The position numbers were made by a program, and so were the translations under genes. Below are positions 7,295-13,969 of a DNA stretch of 18,050 bases, in pieces. The DNA is from Sulfotelmatobacter sp049792875 (lineage in GTDB: Bacteria > Acidobacteriota > Terriglobia > Terriglobales > Acidobacteriaceae): NCBI GenBank assembly GCA_049792875.1, contig JBARBI010000381.1:1-18050 (forward strand), written 5' to 3'. The notes under the pieces were generated by a model. It saw only the letters and a program-made list of their open reading frames with translations, ran no database searches and was not told the DNA's origin. How positions within the stretch are numbered: position 1 is the first letter of the stretch; the number at the start of each line of letters is the position of its first letter.

Positions 7295-7834
7295 TCATTG
7301 CGGACTCCACGTCATATCGACGCGAACGGGAATTTCGTTCTTTACCGGGAGGGCCATCAGCGATGGCGGGTCAATCTTGAAGTCGGCGAGGGTAGTAGGG
7401 ATGGTTCCTGAGATTCTCCTGTCGTCTCCCTGAGTAACCACTACAAAGGCGACCTGCTGGTAGTGGGCCGTCTGGCCGGCAAACTGGACTTCGAGGTCGG
7501 CCTTGATGGTGGCGGACGCGGACACCGTCTCAGGCAACCGGGTGCGGACCGTAACGATCGGAAATTCGGCGCCGCGCGTGACCTGAATCATGTGCAGGTC
7601 GCGGTTGCTGTCCCCGGAGTCGAACGACTTGACGGGGACCGCGATCAGAAAGTCGCATTGTCCCTCGTGGCAGACGCCCTTGCCACGGGCGGCGCGGCTC
7701 ACGCCTTCGGTCTGGTGAAGCGGATGCGAGACGTGGTACGTGATCCTGCCTTGCTTGAGGACCCACTGACGGTCCGCTGCGAAAACGTTGGGCAGGACCA
7801 GGAGGAGGAACAGCGGTAGGATTTTCTTAGTCAT
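7295..7834 (-). CDS. YceI-like exported lipid-binding protein
   Basis: A 179-aa periplasmic beta-barrel protein of the YceI/lipocalin-like family, which binds isoprenoid or other lipids. Residues 1-20 (MTKKILPLFLLLVLPNVFAA) are a signal peptide with a probable cut after VFA or FAA. The body shows the family's SFDSGDSNRDLHM (compare SFDxGNxxRDxHL), the FPIVTVRT strand and the end pattern ADFKIDPPSLMALPVKNEIPVRVD. Two cysteines in GVCHEGQC are unusual for YceI and could form a disulphide. I chose the ATG at 7834 because the signal peptide starts there; the 32 extra codons upstream are translated repeat DNA (7861-7932). Only a weak AGGG precedes the start. The kinase gene begins 73 bp downstream, so they may share a transcript. 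Confidence 0.85.
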   Translation of the reverse strand: MTKKILPLFLLLVLPNVFAADRQWVLKQGRITYHVSHPLHQTEGVSRAARGKGVCHEGQCDFLIAVPVKSFDSGDSNRDLHMIQVTRGAEFPIVTVRTRLPETVSASATIKADLEVQFAGQTAHYQQVAFVVVTQGDDRRISGTIPTTLADFKIDPPSLMALPVKNEIPVRVDMTWSPQ

Positions 7835-7860
7835 AGTTTGTCGCCCTGGAGCTCGCAATG

Positions 7861-7932
7861 CACCTCGGGGGCTAAAGCCCATACTAATAACACGCGCTCG
7901 TCGCAGCGCTGAAAGCGCAGCGCCACCCAAGT
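7861..7932. repeat. intergenic palindromic repeat, GCT-A-AAGC type
   Basis: Two short hairpins of like design lie 25 bp apart: GGGCT-AA-AGCCC (7869-7880) and GCGCT-GAA-AGCGC (7906-7918), followed by CGCCACCCAAG. This pairing of a GGCTAAAGCC hairpin, an AT-rich linker and a GCGCTGAAAGCGC hairpin ending in CGCCACCC resembles dispersed elements I associate with Acidobacteriota intergenic DNA. It fills most of the gap between the CarboxypepD_reg-like gene and the YceI gene. A possible degenerate relative is at 16563-16582. Confidence 0.6.
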
Positions 7933-7990
7933 GGAAAAAACTCGCAACCTAAACGCCGAACGACCACGCGCGGAGGCTCCTGCAAACCGC

Positions 7991-8905
7991 CTAGAATTTG
8001 AGCGACACCGACAATAGCGCCGCTCCGAAGGCTCCGGCCGTCACGATGGCCACCGGGCCATGCGCGGCGGCGATGCCGTGAACTTTTTCTCCATTGCTTT
8101 TTTGGCTGTATGCCATTGCGCCCAGAATCGGCGTCAAAATCATGCCCGGGCCGTGGATCCAGGCCAGAGCTTTGTGGAGGCGGATCGGGCCGCGGGTCTC
8201 GGTGCCCGCGATTCTTGGAGCGCGAATGGCGTAGTAGGCCGTGATGCCATACAGGTCCCCGGTAACCGCGCCCAGCACAAGATGCACATTGCGGTCGGTT
8301 GTGCTGGTGCTCTTGCCGCCGGCGTTGACCGAGGTGATCAGCGTGGCCAGCAGCGGGATGGTGGTGATCAATCCGAAGCGCTGGTGCATTTTCAGCATAT
8401 GGGTGCGCTTATCGAGCAGGGCTTGCTGCGCAGCATTGCTCTGCGTCTCGGTCTTGGAAAAACCAAGATCTTCGAGCGAGGGCTCGGTTTTGGCGGCGGA
8501 AGGAGCATTCGGCAAATCCTGGGCAGGTGCGGACTGTGGCGGGGCCGCGGGCGCCGGCTGAGTCGGTGCGGGAGTCAACGTCAGGCTCAGGGTTTGCTGG
8601 CCGGCGCTGGTCAGAGTCAACTTGGCAACGACAGTACCCACTCCTTGCGCTGAAGCGGAGACCTCGTATTCGCCAGAGGCAAGGTTCGGAACGGTGTAGA
8701 GGCCACCGGAATCGGTTTGCGTGTCGGTCGATTGACCTGTGTACAGATTTTTGACCGAGACTCTTGCATTGGGAATACCTTTTCCGGAAGAGTCAGTGAT
8801 TGTGCCGGAGAGTGTGGATTGGGCGTCCTGTGCGGGGAGCGGGACGGCGGTGAGTACACAAATCAGTACAACTCCAAAGGAGATTTTCGCCGCTTTCGGA
8901 TTCAT
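7991..8905 (-). CDS. CarboxypepD_reg-like domain protein with His-rich four-helix membrane tail
   Basis: A 304-aa envelope protein. Residues 1-25 are a signal peptide ending VPLPAQ. Residues about 30-112 are a CarboxypepD_reg-like/CnaB-type beta domain (LSGTITDSSGKGIPNARVSVKN, GLYTVPNLASGEYEVSA). A Pro/Ala linker follows (about 112-140), then a region with four likely membrane helices (about 178-195, 207-228, 245-266, 278-300). Histidines sit at comparable helix positions (His174, His208, His244, His251, His276, His282), notably LHKALAWIHGPGMILTP and HGIAAAHGPVA, which recalls cytochrome b561-like haem-binding bundles. I do not recognise a named family for the whole protein. The start at 8905 has an AAGGAAG ribosome binding site 6 nt upstream and a possible TAAAAT -10 box at 8926-8931. 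The haem idea is inference. Confidence 0.8.
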   Translation of the reverse strand: MNPKAAKISFGVVLICVLTAVPLPAQDAQSTLSGTITDSSGKGIPNARVSVKNLYTGQSTDTQTDSGGLYTVPNLASGEYEVSASAQGVGTVVAKLTLTSAGQQTLSLTLTPAPTQPAPAAPPQSAPAQDLPNAPSAAKTEPSLEDLGFSKTETQSNAAQQALLDKRTHMLKMHQRFGLITTIPLLATLITSVNAGGKSTSTTDRNVHLVLGAVTGDLYGITAYYAIRAPRIAGTETRGPIRLHKALAWIHGPGMILTPILGAMAYSQKSNGEKVHGIAAAHGPVAIVTAGAFGAALLSVSLKF

Positions 8906-9092
8906 TGGAGGCTTCCTTTTGGCTCATTTTAAGACCGTAAGAAACTGTTATGTTCGAAAGATGCTGAGGCTTGTGCAAGGGATGTCTCGACATCAATTCG
9001 CGACGACTCGAGCGACGATGGGGAGCGTAACCCGGGATAGGTTCGGCAGAATCAAAATCCCCGCCCTGCGCTTCCGAAGAACGTGAGGACAA

Positions 9093-9105
9093 GGGTGGGG
9101 CACCC
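9093..9105. repeat. short palindrome GGGTG-GGG-CACCC
   Basis: A 5-bp stem GGGTG (9093-9097) / CACCC (9101-9105) with loop GGG, within ACAAGGGTGGGGCACCCAGG, lies 47 bp upstream of the DUF255 start. It resembles another dispersed Acidobacteriota palindrome known to me only from memory. Weak evidence on its own. Confidence 0.4.
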
Positions 9106-9151
9106 AGGCTTGTGCTCTCCGCGTTCGTCGCCAAAACGATTTAGACTGGGA

Positions 9152-11413
9152 ATGACCATGACTACCACCGCCTGCAACTCTCTCGCACGCGCTTCTTCCG
9201 CTTACCTGCGGTCTGCCATGCATCAGCCGATTCAGTGGCAGGAGTGGGGAGAGGAGGCGTTTGCGGCGGCCCAGCGCGAGGACAAGCCGATGCTGCTCGA
9301 CATTGGGGCGGTGTGGTGTCACTGGTGCCATGTGATGGATCGGGAGTCGTATGACGATCCGGAGATTGCGGCGATTGTGAATCAGCATTTCATTGCGGTG
9401 AAGGTGGATCGCGATGAGCGTCCGGATATTGACAGCAGGTATCAGGCGGCGGTGCAGGCCGTGAGCGGGCAAGGGGGCTGGCCGCTGACCGCGTTTCTTA
9501 CGCCGGACGGGAAGCCGTTTTATGGAGGGACTTATTTTCCGCCGAGCGATGGGTACGGGCGTCCGAGCTTTCGGCGCGTGCTGTTGAGCATTGCAAACGC
9601 TTACAGGGAAAAGAATGGCGATGTGGTCGAGCAGGCAAAGATGGTGGAGAGCGCGATTGCGCAGTCGGAGTCGTTTGCGGGGAGAGATGGACGAGTTACG
9701 GCGGGAGTGATTGCTGCAATTCAGGCCTCCGCGTTCAAAATGTTTGACCCGCAACACGGGGGATTTGGGCAGGCGCCGAAGTTTCCGCACCCGTCGGCGC
9801 TGGATTTGCTGATTGAGCGGTGTGCGCGAACCGCTGGCGGAGTTTCGCTCCGGCGGACGGCCGAAGGCGGCCGTCCCCACATGGCGGGTGCCGACGCCGG
9901 CAGCACTGGCGACGAGTCGCTGCGCAACCTGCTCGTGACTACGTTGGAACACATGGCGAAGGGCGGGGTGTACGACCAACTGGCGGGGGGGTTTCATCGG
10001 TATTCGGTGGACGAACGCTGGGTGGTGCCGCACTTCGAGAAGATGTGCTACGACAATTCCGAACTGCTGAAGAATTACGTGCATGCGTATCAGGCGACGG
10101 GCGAAGAGTTTTTTGCAGAGGTGGCTCGCGACATCGTTCGCTGGATGGACGAGTGGCTGAGCGACCGGGAGCGGGGCGGGTTCTATGCGTCGCAGGACGC
10201 CGACATCTCCATGGAGGATGACGGCGATTACTTCACCTGGACGCTCGACGAGGCCCGCGCCGTGTTGACGGAAGAAGAGGCGCAGGTCGCCGCGCTGCAC
10301 TACGACATCAACGAAGTCGGGGAAATGCACCACAATCCCGCCAAGAATGTGTTGTATGTGCGGGCAACGGTGGAGGAGATTGGCCGGCGGACGAACCTCG
10401 CGTTGGAACGAGTCCGGGACCTGCTGGCATCGGCGAAGAAAAAAATGTATGCGGCCCGGCTGCAACGCCCGACGCCGTACGTGGATAAGACCGTCTATGT
10501 GGGATGGAATTGTTTGTGCGTTTCGGCTTATCTGGAGGCAGCGAAAGTTCTCGGGCTTGGGGAGGCGAGGCGGTTTGCGCTGCGCTCGCTGGACCGGGTT
10601 CTGGCGGAAGCTTGGAAGGGGGAGTCAAGCAAAGACGCGGGCAAGAGTGCCCGCGCCACACAGGCGCGGCTGCTGCATGTGGTCTCTTACTCTGATCCCG
10701 AAGCTTCGCACCGCGAAGTTGCGGGGCTGCTCGATGATTATGCATTCACGGCGCTCGCGTGCCTGGATGCTTACGAGGCTACCGCGGACTTCAGCTACTT
10801 CAAGTTCGCACACGCGATCACCGACGCGATGATCGTTCGGTTCTACGACGCGACTTCGGGGGGATTCTTCGACAGCGAGCCCAAAGCTGATGGCAAGAGC
10901 CTGGGAGTGTTGGCGACACGGCGCAAGCCTCTGCAGGACTCGCCGACGCCCGCGGGGAATCCGATGGCGGCGATTGCGCTGGTGCGACTGCATCATTACA
11001 CGGGCGAAGCCAGTTATCGGGACAAGGCGGAACAGACTCTGGAAACGTTTGCGGGCGTGGCCGAACAGTTTGGCATCTTCGCCGCGACTTACGGGATTGC
11101 GGTCGCCCATTTACTGGATAGTCCGCTGCAGGTCGTGATTGTGGAAGACGGCAGTGACAAGGCGGCGGAGGAGCTGTACGCGGTGGCGGTCGCGCCCTTC
11201 GCCTTCAACAAAGCGACGTTGCGATTGGCGGCCAATCAGGTAGTGCGGGAGAACCTTCCGCCCGGGCTCGCGGCCACGGTTCCCAAGGTTCCGTCGTTAG
11301 GCTCAGGAAAATCCTTTGCGCTGTTGTGTTCGGGAGCTGCCTGCCAGCCTCCCATTAGCGATGTGTCGGAATTGCGGAGCCTGATGGAAACAGCCCTCTT
11401 GAGGAACCACTAA
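9152..11413 (+). CDS. thioredoxin-domain protein, DUF255/YyaL (SPATA20) family
   Basis: A 753-aa cytoplasmic protein with an N-terminal thioredoxin-like domain (about residues 8-150; CHWCH at 56-60 with the CxxC pair Cys56/Cys59, then VKVDRDERPDID and GGWPLTAFLTPDGKPF) followed by a long alpha/alpha-barrel resembling N-acylglucosamine epimerases and glycosidases (GGVYDQLAGGFHRYSVDERW, VPHFEKMCYDN, GGFYASQDAD, LLDDYAF). The function of the family is unsettled. The ATG at 9152 (or 9158) suits the conserved NSLARASSAYLR opening; the longer frame from 9083 reads repeat-like DNA. A TAGACT box ends 4 nt before 9152. Two stretches, about residues 225-250 and 490-507, look like in-frame insertions of palindromic repeats and lie where relatives seem shorter. 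It is divergent from the 8905 gene across 246 bp. Confidence 0.93.
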   Translation: MTMTTTACNSLARASSAYLRSAMHQPIQWQEWGEEAFAAAQREDKPMLLDIGAVWCHWCHVMDRESYDDPEIAAIVNQHFIAVKVDRDERPDIDSRYQAAVQAVSGQGGWPLTAFLTPDGKPFYGGTYFPPSDGYGRPSFRRVLLSIANAYREKNGDVVEQAKMVESAIAQSESFAGRDGRVTAGVIAAIQASAFKMFDPQHGGFGQAPKFPHPSALDLLIERCARTAGGVSLRRTAEGGRPHMAGADAGSTGDESLRNLLVTTLEHMAKGGVYDQLAGGFHRYSVDERWVVPHFEKMCYDNSELLKNYVHAYQATGEEFFAEVARDIVRWMDEWLSDRERGGFYASQDADISMEDDGDYFTWTLDEARAVLTEEEAQVAALHYDINEVGEMHHNPAKNVLYVRATVEEIGRRTNLALERVRDLLASAKKKMYAARLQRPTPYVDKTVYVGWNCLCVSAYLEAAKVLGLGEARRFALRSLDRVLAEAWKGESSKDAGKSARATQARLLHVVSYSDPEASHREVAGLLDDYAFTALACLDAYEATADFSYFKFAHAITDAMIVRFYDATSGGFFDSEPKADGKSLGVLATRRKPLQDSPTPAGNPMAAIALVRLHHYTGEASYRDKAEQTLETFAGVAEQFGIFAATYGIAVAHLLDSPLQVVIVEDGSDKAAEELYAVAVAPFAFNKATLRLAANQVVRENLPPGLAATVPKVPSLGSGKSFALLCSGAACQPPISDVSELRSLMETALLRNH
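9834..9884 (+). repeat. palindromic repeat, copy 2, inside the DUF255 CDS
   Basis: CGGAG (9838-9842) / CTCCG (9848-9852) with loop TTTCG, then a 9-bp stem GGACGGCCG (9855-9863) / CGGCCGTCC (9868-9876) with loop AAGG. Order, spacing and terminal sequence match the intergenic copy at 636-684 (read on the minus strand). It is translated in frame as GVSLRRTAEGGRPHMAG, between the conserved FPHPSALDLLIE and the LEHMAKGGVYDQLAGG motifs. Confidence 0.75.
10636..10655 (+). repeat. palindromic repeat inside the DUF255 CDS
   Basis: An 8-bp perfect stem CGCGGGCA (10636-10643) / TGCCCGCG (10648-10655) with loop AGAG, followed by CCACACAGG. It is translated as DAGKSARATQ between LAEAWKGES and LLHVVSYSDPEA. 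The form GCGGGCAAGAGTGCCCGC resembles a common Acidobacteriota intergenic repeat (from memory). It is a different type from the 9834-9884 element. Confidence 0.65.
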
Positions 11414-11440
11414 CCCTGCCCCACTGATTGTCCACGGGGC

Positions 11441-11482
11441 AAAAAAAATGGGGCTGCCGGGTTAGTATGAGTCCGTCAGCCC
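11441..11482 (-). terminator. intrinsic terminator of the 47-aa peptide gene
   Basis: On the minus strand GGGCTG (11482 to 11477) pairs with CAGCCC (11456 to 11451). After one A-G mismatch the stem continues with three pairs (CGG/CCG) around a 12-nt loop, and the hairpin is followed by CA and eight T residues (11448 to 11441). This fits the end of the transcript that starts near 11766. A further GC hairpin with GCCCC and GGGGC arms lies beyond the T-tract. Confidence 0.65.
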
Positions 11483-11532
11483 AAAGATTGCGAGCCCAGT
11501 GGTTCGGCCCAAGTTGCAGTTACTGCAGGTTA

Positions 11533-11558
11533 CTTTGGTGACCTTGTAGTCACCAAGG
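11533..11558. other. inverted repeat between DUF255 and the 47-aa peptide gene
   Basis: TTGGTGAC (11535-11542) / GTCACCAA (11549-11556) with loop CTTGTA; the stem extends to 10 pairs with one G-T pair. It lies 10 bp past the stop of the peptide gene. A second small hairpin, TGCAG-TTA-CTGCA, is at 11515-11527. Both probably belong to the 3' regions of the two convergent transcripts. Confidence 0.55.
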
Positions 11559-11567
11559 CTATAGGTT

Positions 11568-11711
11568 CTACTTCACTGGTCGGCAAGCGCGTCCAGGTGG
11601 GCACAGAAACAGCGGGCCGCCGTCAGCGGCGGGAACCTGTTGGACGGCAGCCGCGATGAATGTGCCCACTAGTCCTATCATCAGGATGGAAATCCTGATC
11701 GTTCGTTTCAT
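11568..11711 (-). CDS. 47-aa exported two-cysteine peptide
   Basis: I do not recognise this gene. The product has a basic start (MKRTIR), a hydrophobic core (about 7-25, ISILMIGLVGTFIAAAV) and a likely signal-peptidase site near VPAA, leaving a mature peptide of about 19 residues, DGGPLFLCPPGRACRPVK-like, with two cysteines in CPPGRAC. The start at 11711 is well supported by AAAGGAG 8 nt upstream; the longer frame to 11807 has no such signal and runs across the promoter. It has its own TATAAT (11773-11778), a palindrome next to it and a terminator at 11441-11482, so it looks like a complete monocistronic unit. The role is unknown; a secreted or periplasmic structural or signalling peptide is possible. 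Confidence 0.7.
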   Translation of the reverse strand: MKRTIRISILMIGLVGTFIAAAVQQVPAADGGPLFLCPPGRACRPVK

Positions 11712-12059
11712 GGGTTCGTCTCCTTTGATCCGCGTAGGGCTTTCCCTGAGGAACGCCTTTCTGCGGAGACGCATTATAGGACACGTGTCAACATCCGTGT
11801 GCAACAATTTTCATCTTGCCTAATCGCCCCTCTGCCCGGCCCGGGGATACGCGATTCCAATATCCAACAAATCATCGACGTAACAATAATTTACATGTAA
11901 TTAATCAAGCGCTGCTTGAGATACGTGGCGCCTCTTCGTCCCTGGCGGAGCTCACGAGCAAGTGTTTTACACTTTCCGAACAGATTGGGACAAAATTTCG
12001 GGAATGGTCGCGGGCGATGTGAGCGAAGAACGCGGTAGAGGTTTCGTGCTAGCGGACGC
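11712..12059. other. 348-bp intergenic region with promoter of the 47-aa peptide
   Basis: The left part holds the leader (with its AAAGGAG) and promoter of the 47-aa peptide gene. The middle (about 11881-11920) is AT-rich, with the 10-bp palindrome TTACATGTAA (11891-11900) and the hairpin TCAAGC-GCT-GCTTGA (11905-11919). Short plus-strand frames from TTG 11816 and GTG 11962 have no ribosome binding site and the second runs antisense into the membrane-protein gene, so I do not call them. Confidence 0.6.
11773..11789 (-). promoter_or_regulatory. -10 box and abutting palindromic operator of the 47-aa peptide gene
   Basis: A perfect TATAAT on the minus strand (11778 to 11773) predicts a start near 11766 and a leader of about 55 nt. 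The perfect 10-bp palindrome GACACGTGTC (11780-11789) lies one base upstream of the -10 box, inside the spacer, a place where a bound repressor would block polymerase. No good -35 lies at 17 bp; a TTGACA occurs 7 bp upstream of the -10 box, too close to be used. Confidence 0.55.
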
Positions 12060-12980
12060 CTACGACTTTGAGCTCTGCACCTCAGGAAGGCTGAAGCTAG
12101 CGGAACCGGCTGCTGCCGCCCGAGCCGCAGTAGAGGTGGCGCGCTTCTCTTGCGTGAAGGGTGCATCCTGTTGAGTGCGGGAAAGTGCGCGATCCACCAT
12201 CCCTTCAAACATTGGAATCAGCGAATCGGCAGGCAGCGGGTGATGAATGTCGGACAGGCTCTGCTCCCAGCGCTGCGGCTGCAAAAGAGACGTTGCGGCG
12301 TCGCGCGCCGGGCTTTTCACGACGACATAGCCCAGCCACACCATCAGAGTCGCGTTGTAGGCCGCCATGTTAAGGATGCTCAGGACTGTGGGATCGCCCA
12401 GATGCTGGCCGACCCAGGAACAGATCAGGACGAGTTCAATTACGGCAAAGAAACCGAAACCGAGGGCGATGCCGAAGCTGTGCTGGCGACGGCTGATGCC
12501 CACGTAGTGCGCGAAGAAAAGCAGGAAGAGGACCATCCCGACCTGGATGATGCGCACGCATCTTTGTGAGGTAATGATGGCCTGCATCCAGGGCGCCGTT
12601 TCGGAGGAATTGGTGGAAACCGAGACCACCCCGGCCACCAGCAGCATGACCAGGCCCGCCCACCTGAACAGCACAGTGCCCAGATCGCGCAAAGTATGGA
12701 ACAAGCGGAAGACGTCGACGAAAACCTCGTGAATTACAGCAAAACCGAATGCGACGCTCAGAGCGTCGCACACCCAGTAGAGGTAGAAGCTGACCGAATA
12801 GCTGTTCCATGAGGTGGGAAATATGATCGCAAAGCTGACGAGCTGAATGAGAACGTAGCCGAAGAAGAACTTGAATTTGCGGTGCAGCCCGTGCCGCAGC
12901 ATGAACGCAGCGATTCCCGTCTGAAGGACGGGATGCGCGATCCAGAGAGCGTAATAGAGAAGTCTAACTTTCTCGCTCAT
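12060..12980 (-). CDS. conserved seven-helix membrane protein, Acidobacteriota type
   Basis: A 306-aa integral membrane protein with about seven hydrophobic helices (about 8-28, 36-54, 62-87, 103-121, 143-162, 168-190, 200-221) and a soluble C-terminal tail (222-306), the end of which is rich in Ala and Ser. Motifs such as ALWIAHPVLQ, FKFFFGYVLIQ, FRWAGLVMLLVAGV, RIIQVGMVLFLLFF, HSFGIALGFGFFAVIELV and AAYNATLMVWLGYV match a paralogous family of unknown function that I associate with Acidobacteriota. I use the ATG at 12980 because the conserved LLYYALWIAHP begins there; the 15 extra upstream codons are unlike the family. The ribosome binding site is weak (GAGAAAAC). No function should be assigned. 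Confidence 0.83.
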   Translation of the reverse strand: MSEKVRLLYYALWIAHPVLQTGIAAFMLRHGLHRKFKFFFGYVLIQLVSFAIIFPTSWNSYSVSFYLYWVCDALSVAFGFAVIHEVFVDVFRLFHTLRDLGTVLFRWAGLVMLLVAGVVSVSTNSSETAPWMQAIITSQRCVRIIQVGMVLFLLFFAHYVGISRRQHSFGIALGFGFFAVIELVLICSWVGQHLGDPTVLSILNMAAYNATLMVWLGYVVVKSPARDAATSLLQPQRWEQSLSDIHHPLPADSLIPMFEGMVDRALSRTQQDAPFTQEKRATSTAARAAAAGSASFSLPEVQSSKS

Positions 12981-13317
12981 GTTTTCTCGGTCAAGGGCGC
13001 GGTTAATCCTGGCCGGACGAACCAAGGCGTCAGAACCAGCTTTTCTGTGTCATTCGGATCAGTGCTTCTTCGGCTTGGTAAAGCAACGTTAGCCTTTCCT
13101 AACCCAGTGTTCAATGCACTCAAGTAATCGCCAGTAACGTTACTGTTTTGGGTACCAGGCAGGCAAGTTACCTTCGTGCTAGTGGAGGAGGGACGTCGCA
13201 AACCGCGAGAAGGCACGTTTCCCCGGGGCAATTTGAGGGGTTGCCGGGTGGAGCGGCACAGAGAAGACACGGGCGGCCGGAACGGCAGTGAGGTCGTTGC
13301 AAGGCTTTCAGTGAACG
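12981..13317. other. 337-bp intergenic region with hairpins and AACGTTA motifs
   Basis: No gene is supported here. It holds GTTAG/CTAAC (13088-13092/13099-13103), AGTG/CACT (13106-13109/13117-13120) and the perfect 14-bp palindrome at 13132-13145. AACGTTA occurs at 13085-13091, 13136-13142 and, overlapping the stop of the CBS gene, 13314-13320. The promoter of the seven-helix gene should lie here, but I see no convincing -35/-10 pair. Confidence 0.6.
13132..13145. promoter_or_regulatory. 14-bp perfect palindrome, candidate operator
   Basis: CAGTAACGTTACTG is a perfect 14-bp palindrome located about 155 bp upstream of the seven-helix gene. Its GTAAC half-sites resemble those at 15570-15583. 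Such dyads are typical sites for dimeric repressors; none is encoded nearby. Confidence 0.4.
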
Positions 13318-13749
13318 TTAGGCGTCGGGCGTGGAGTGGATGTAGGCCCGCATCATGCGCACCTCGTCATCCTTCTCATTCAAATCATGCAACAGGATGT
13401 CGCGCAGGGACACCATGCCAACCAACCGGCCTTCGTGGCAAACGGGCAGGTGGCGGAAACCGTGGCGCCGCATGAGGGTCATGCAGTTTTCGAGTTCTTC
13501 GTTCATGCTGACGGTGAGGGGATCATCGGTCATGACCTCAGCCATGCAGGTACTGCGGGGATCGCGGCCTTCCGCCACGACGCGCCTCATGAGGTCGCGT
13601 TCGGAAAAAATCCCGACCAACTTGCCGCTATGCAGCACAGGAACGGCCCCGATGTTGCGCTCTACCATGACGCGCACCGTTTCGAGCACGGTGTGGCCCA
13701 ATTCCGCCTGATAGGTATCCTGGTTCTTGATCAGGTCGCAGATCCGCAT
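13318..13749 (-). CDS. tandem CBS-domain protein
   Basis: A 143-aa cytoplasmic protein made of two CBS repeats (about residues 8-58 and 70-124), a Bateman module that usually binds adenine nucleotides. The repeat ends are plain: GKLVGIFSERDLMRRV (42-57) and GRLVGMVSLRDILLHDL (107-123), with NIGAVPVL and GFRHLPVC at the strand positions before them. There is no attached catalytic domain, so it is a stand-alone nucleotide or energy sensor with unknown target. The start at 13749 is secured by GGGAGG six nt upstream, and a 17-bp-spaced promoter lies at 13807-13835. It is probably monocistronic: the DUF58 gene ends 220 bp upstream and the next gene starts 337 bp downstream. Confidence 0.92.
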   Translation of the reverse strand: MRICDLIKNQDTYQAELGHTVLETVRVMVERNIGAVPVLHSGKLVGIFSERDLMRRVVAEGRDPRSTCMAEVMTDDPLTVSMNEELENCMTLMRRHGFRHLPVCHEGRLVGMVSLRDILLHDLNEKDDEVRMMRAYIHSTPDA

Positions 13750-13806
13750 TTGACACCTCCCGGGCTACAGAATTCCGAGTTGTCCAAAAGCATCTATCGG
13801 GGCGCG

Positions 13807-13835
13807 AGTATATGCCCAAAAGGAGATGTTAGCAA
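13807..13835 (-). promoter_or_regulatory. sigma-70-type promoter of the CBS gene
   Basis: On the minus strand TTGCTA (13835 to 13830) and TATACT (13812 to 13807) are separated by exactly 17 bp, with 4 of 6 and 5 of 6 consensus matches. The start would be near 13800, giving a leader of about 50 nt that contains the GGGAGG ribosome binding site. This is the best promoter in the window. Confidence 0.65.
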
Positions 13836-13969
13836 AGTGAAAAAACGTTTCGCGAATAAGAAATCTCGTGAATCACCGTGGAAATAGGGGACTCTGCGGG
13901 TGATGAGTTGCCGGGTGTACAGGTCGGAAGAAACGGGTAAGGGATTCCCCTACGAACGCACGGGAGAAG

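Noticed and set aside
8993..10465. 490-aa minus-strand open frame
   Set aside because: It is exactly antisense to the well-supported DUF255 gene and is rich in Arg, His and Pro, as expected for a shadow in GC-rich DNA.
11420..11448. GCCCC...GGGGC hairpin after DUF255 as a plus-strand terminator
   Set aside because: It is followed by A residues, not T residues, on the plus strand; the T-tract serves the minus-strand terminator instead.
11816..12174. Two short plus-strand frames (TTG 11816, GTG 11962)
   Set aside because: Rare start codons, no ribosome binding site, and the second overlaps the seven-helix gene antisense.
13336..13887. 183-aa plus-strand open frame
   Set aside because: Antisense to the CBS gene and running through its promoter; His-rich shadow composition with no ribosome binding site.
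13240..13917. GTTGCCGGGTG repeated on both sides of the CBS gene (13240-13250 and 13907-13917)
   Set aside because: Only 11 bp, GC-rich, and no sign of a mobile element or target duplication; probably chance.
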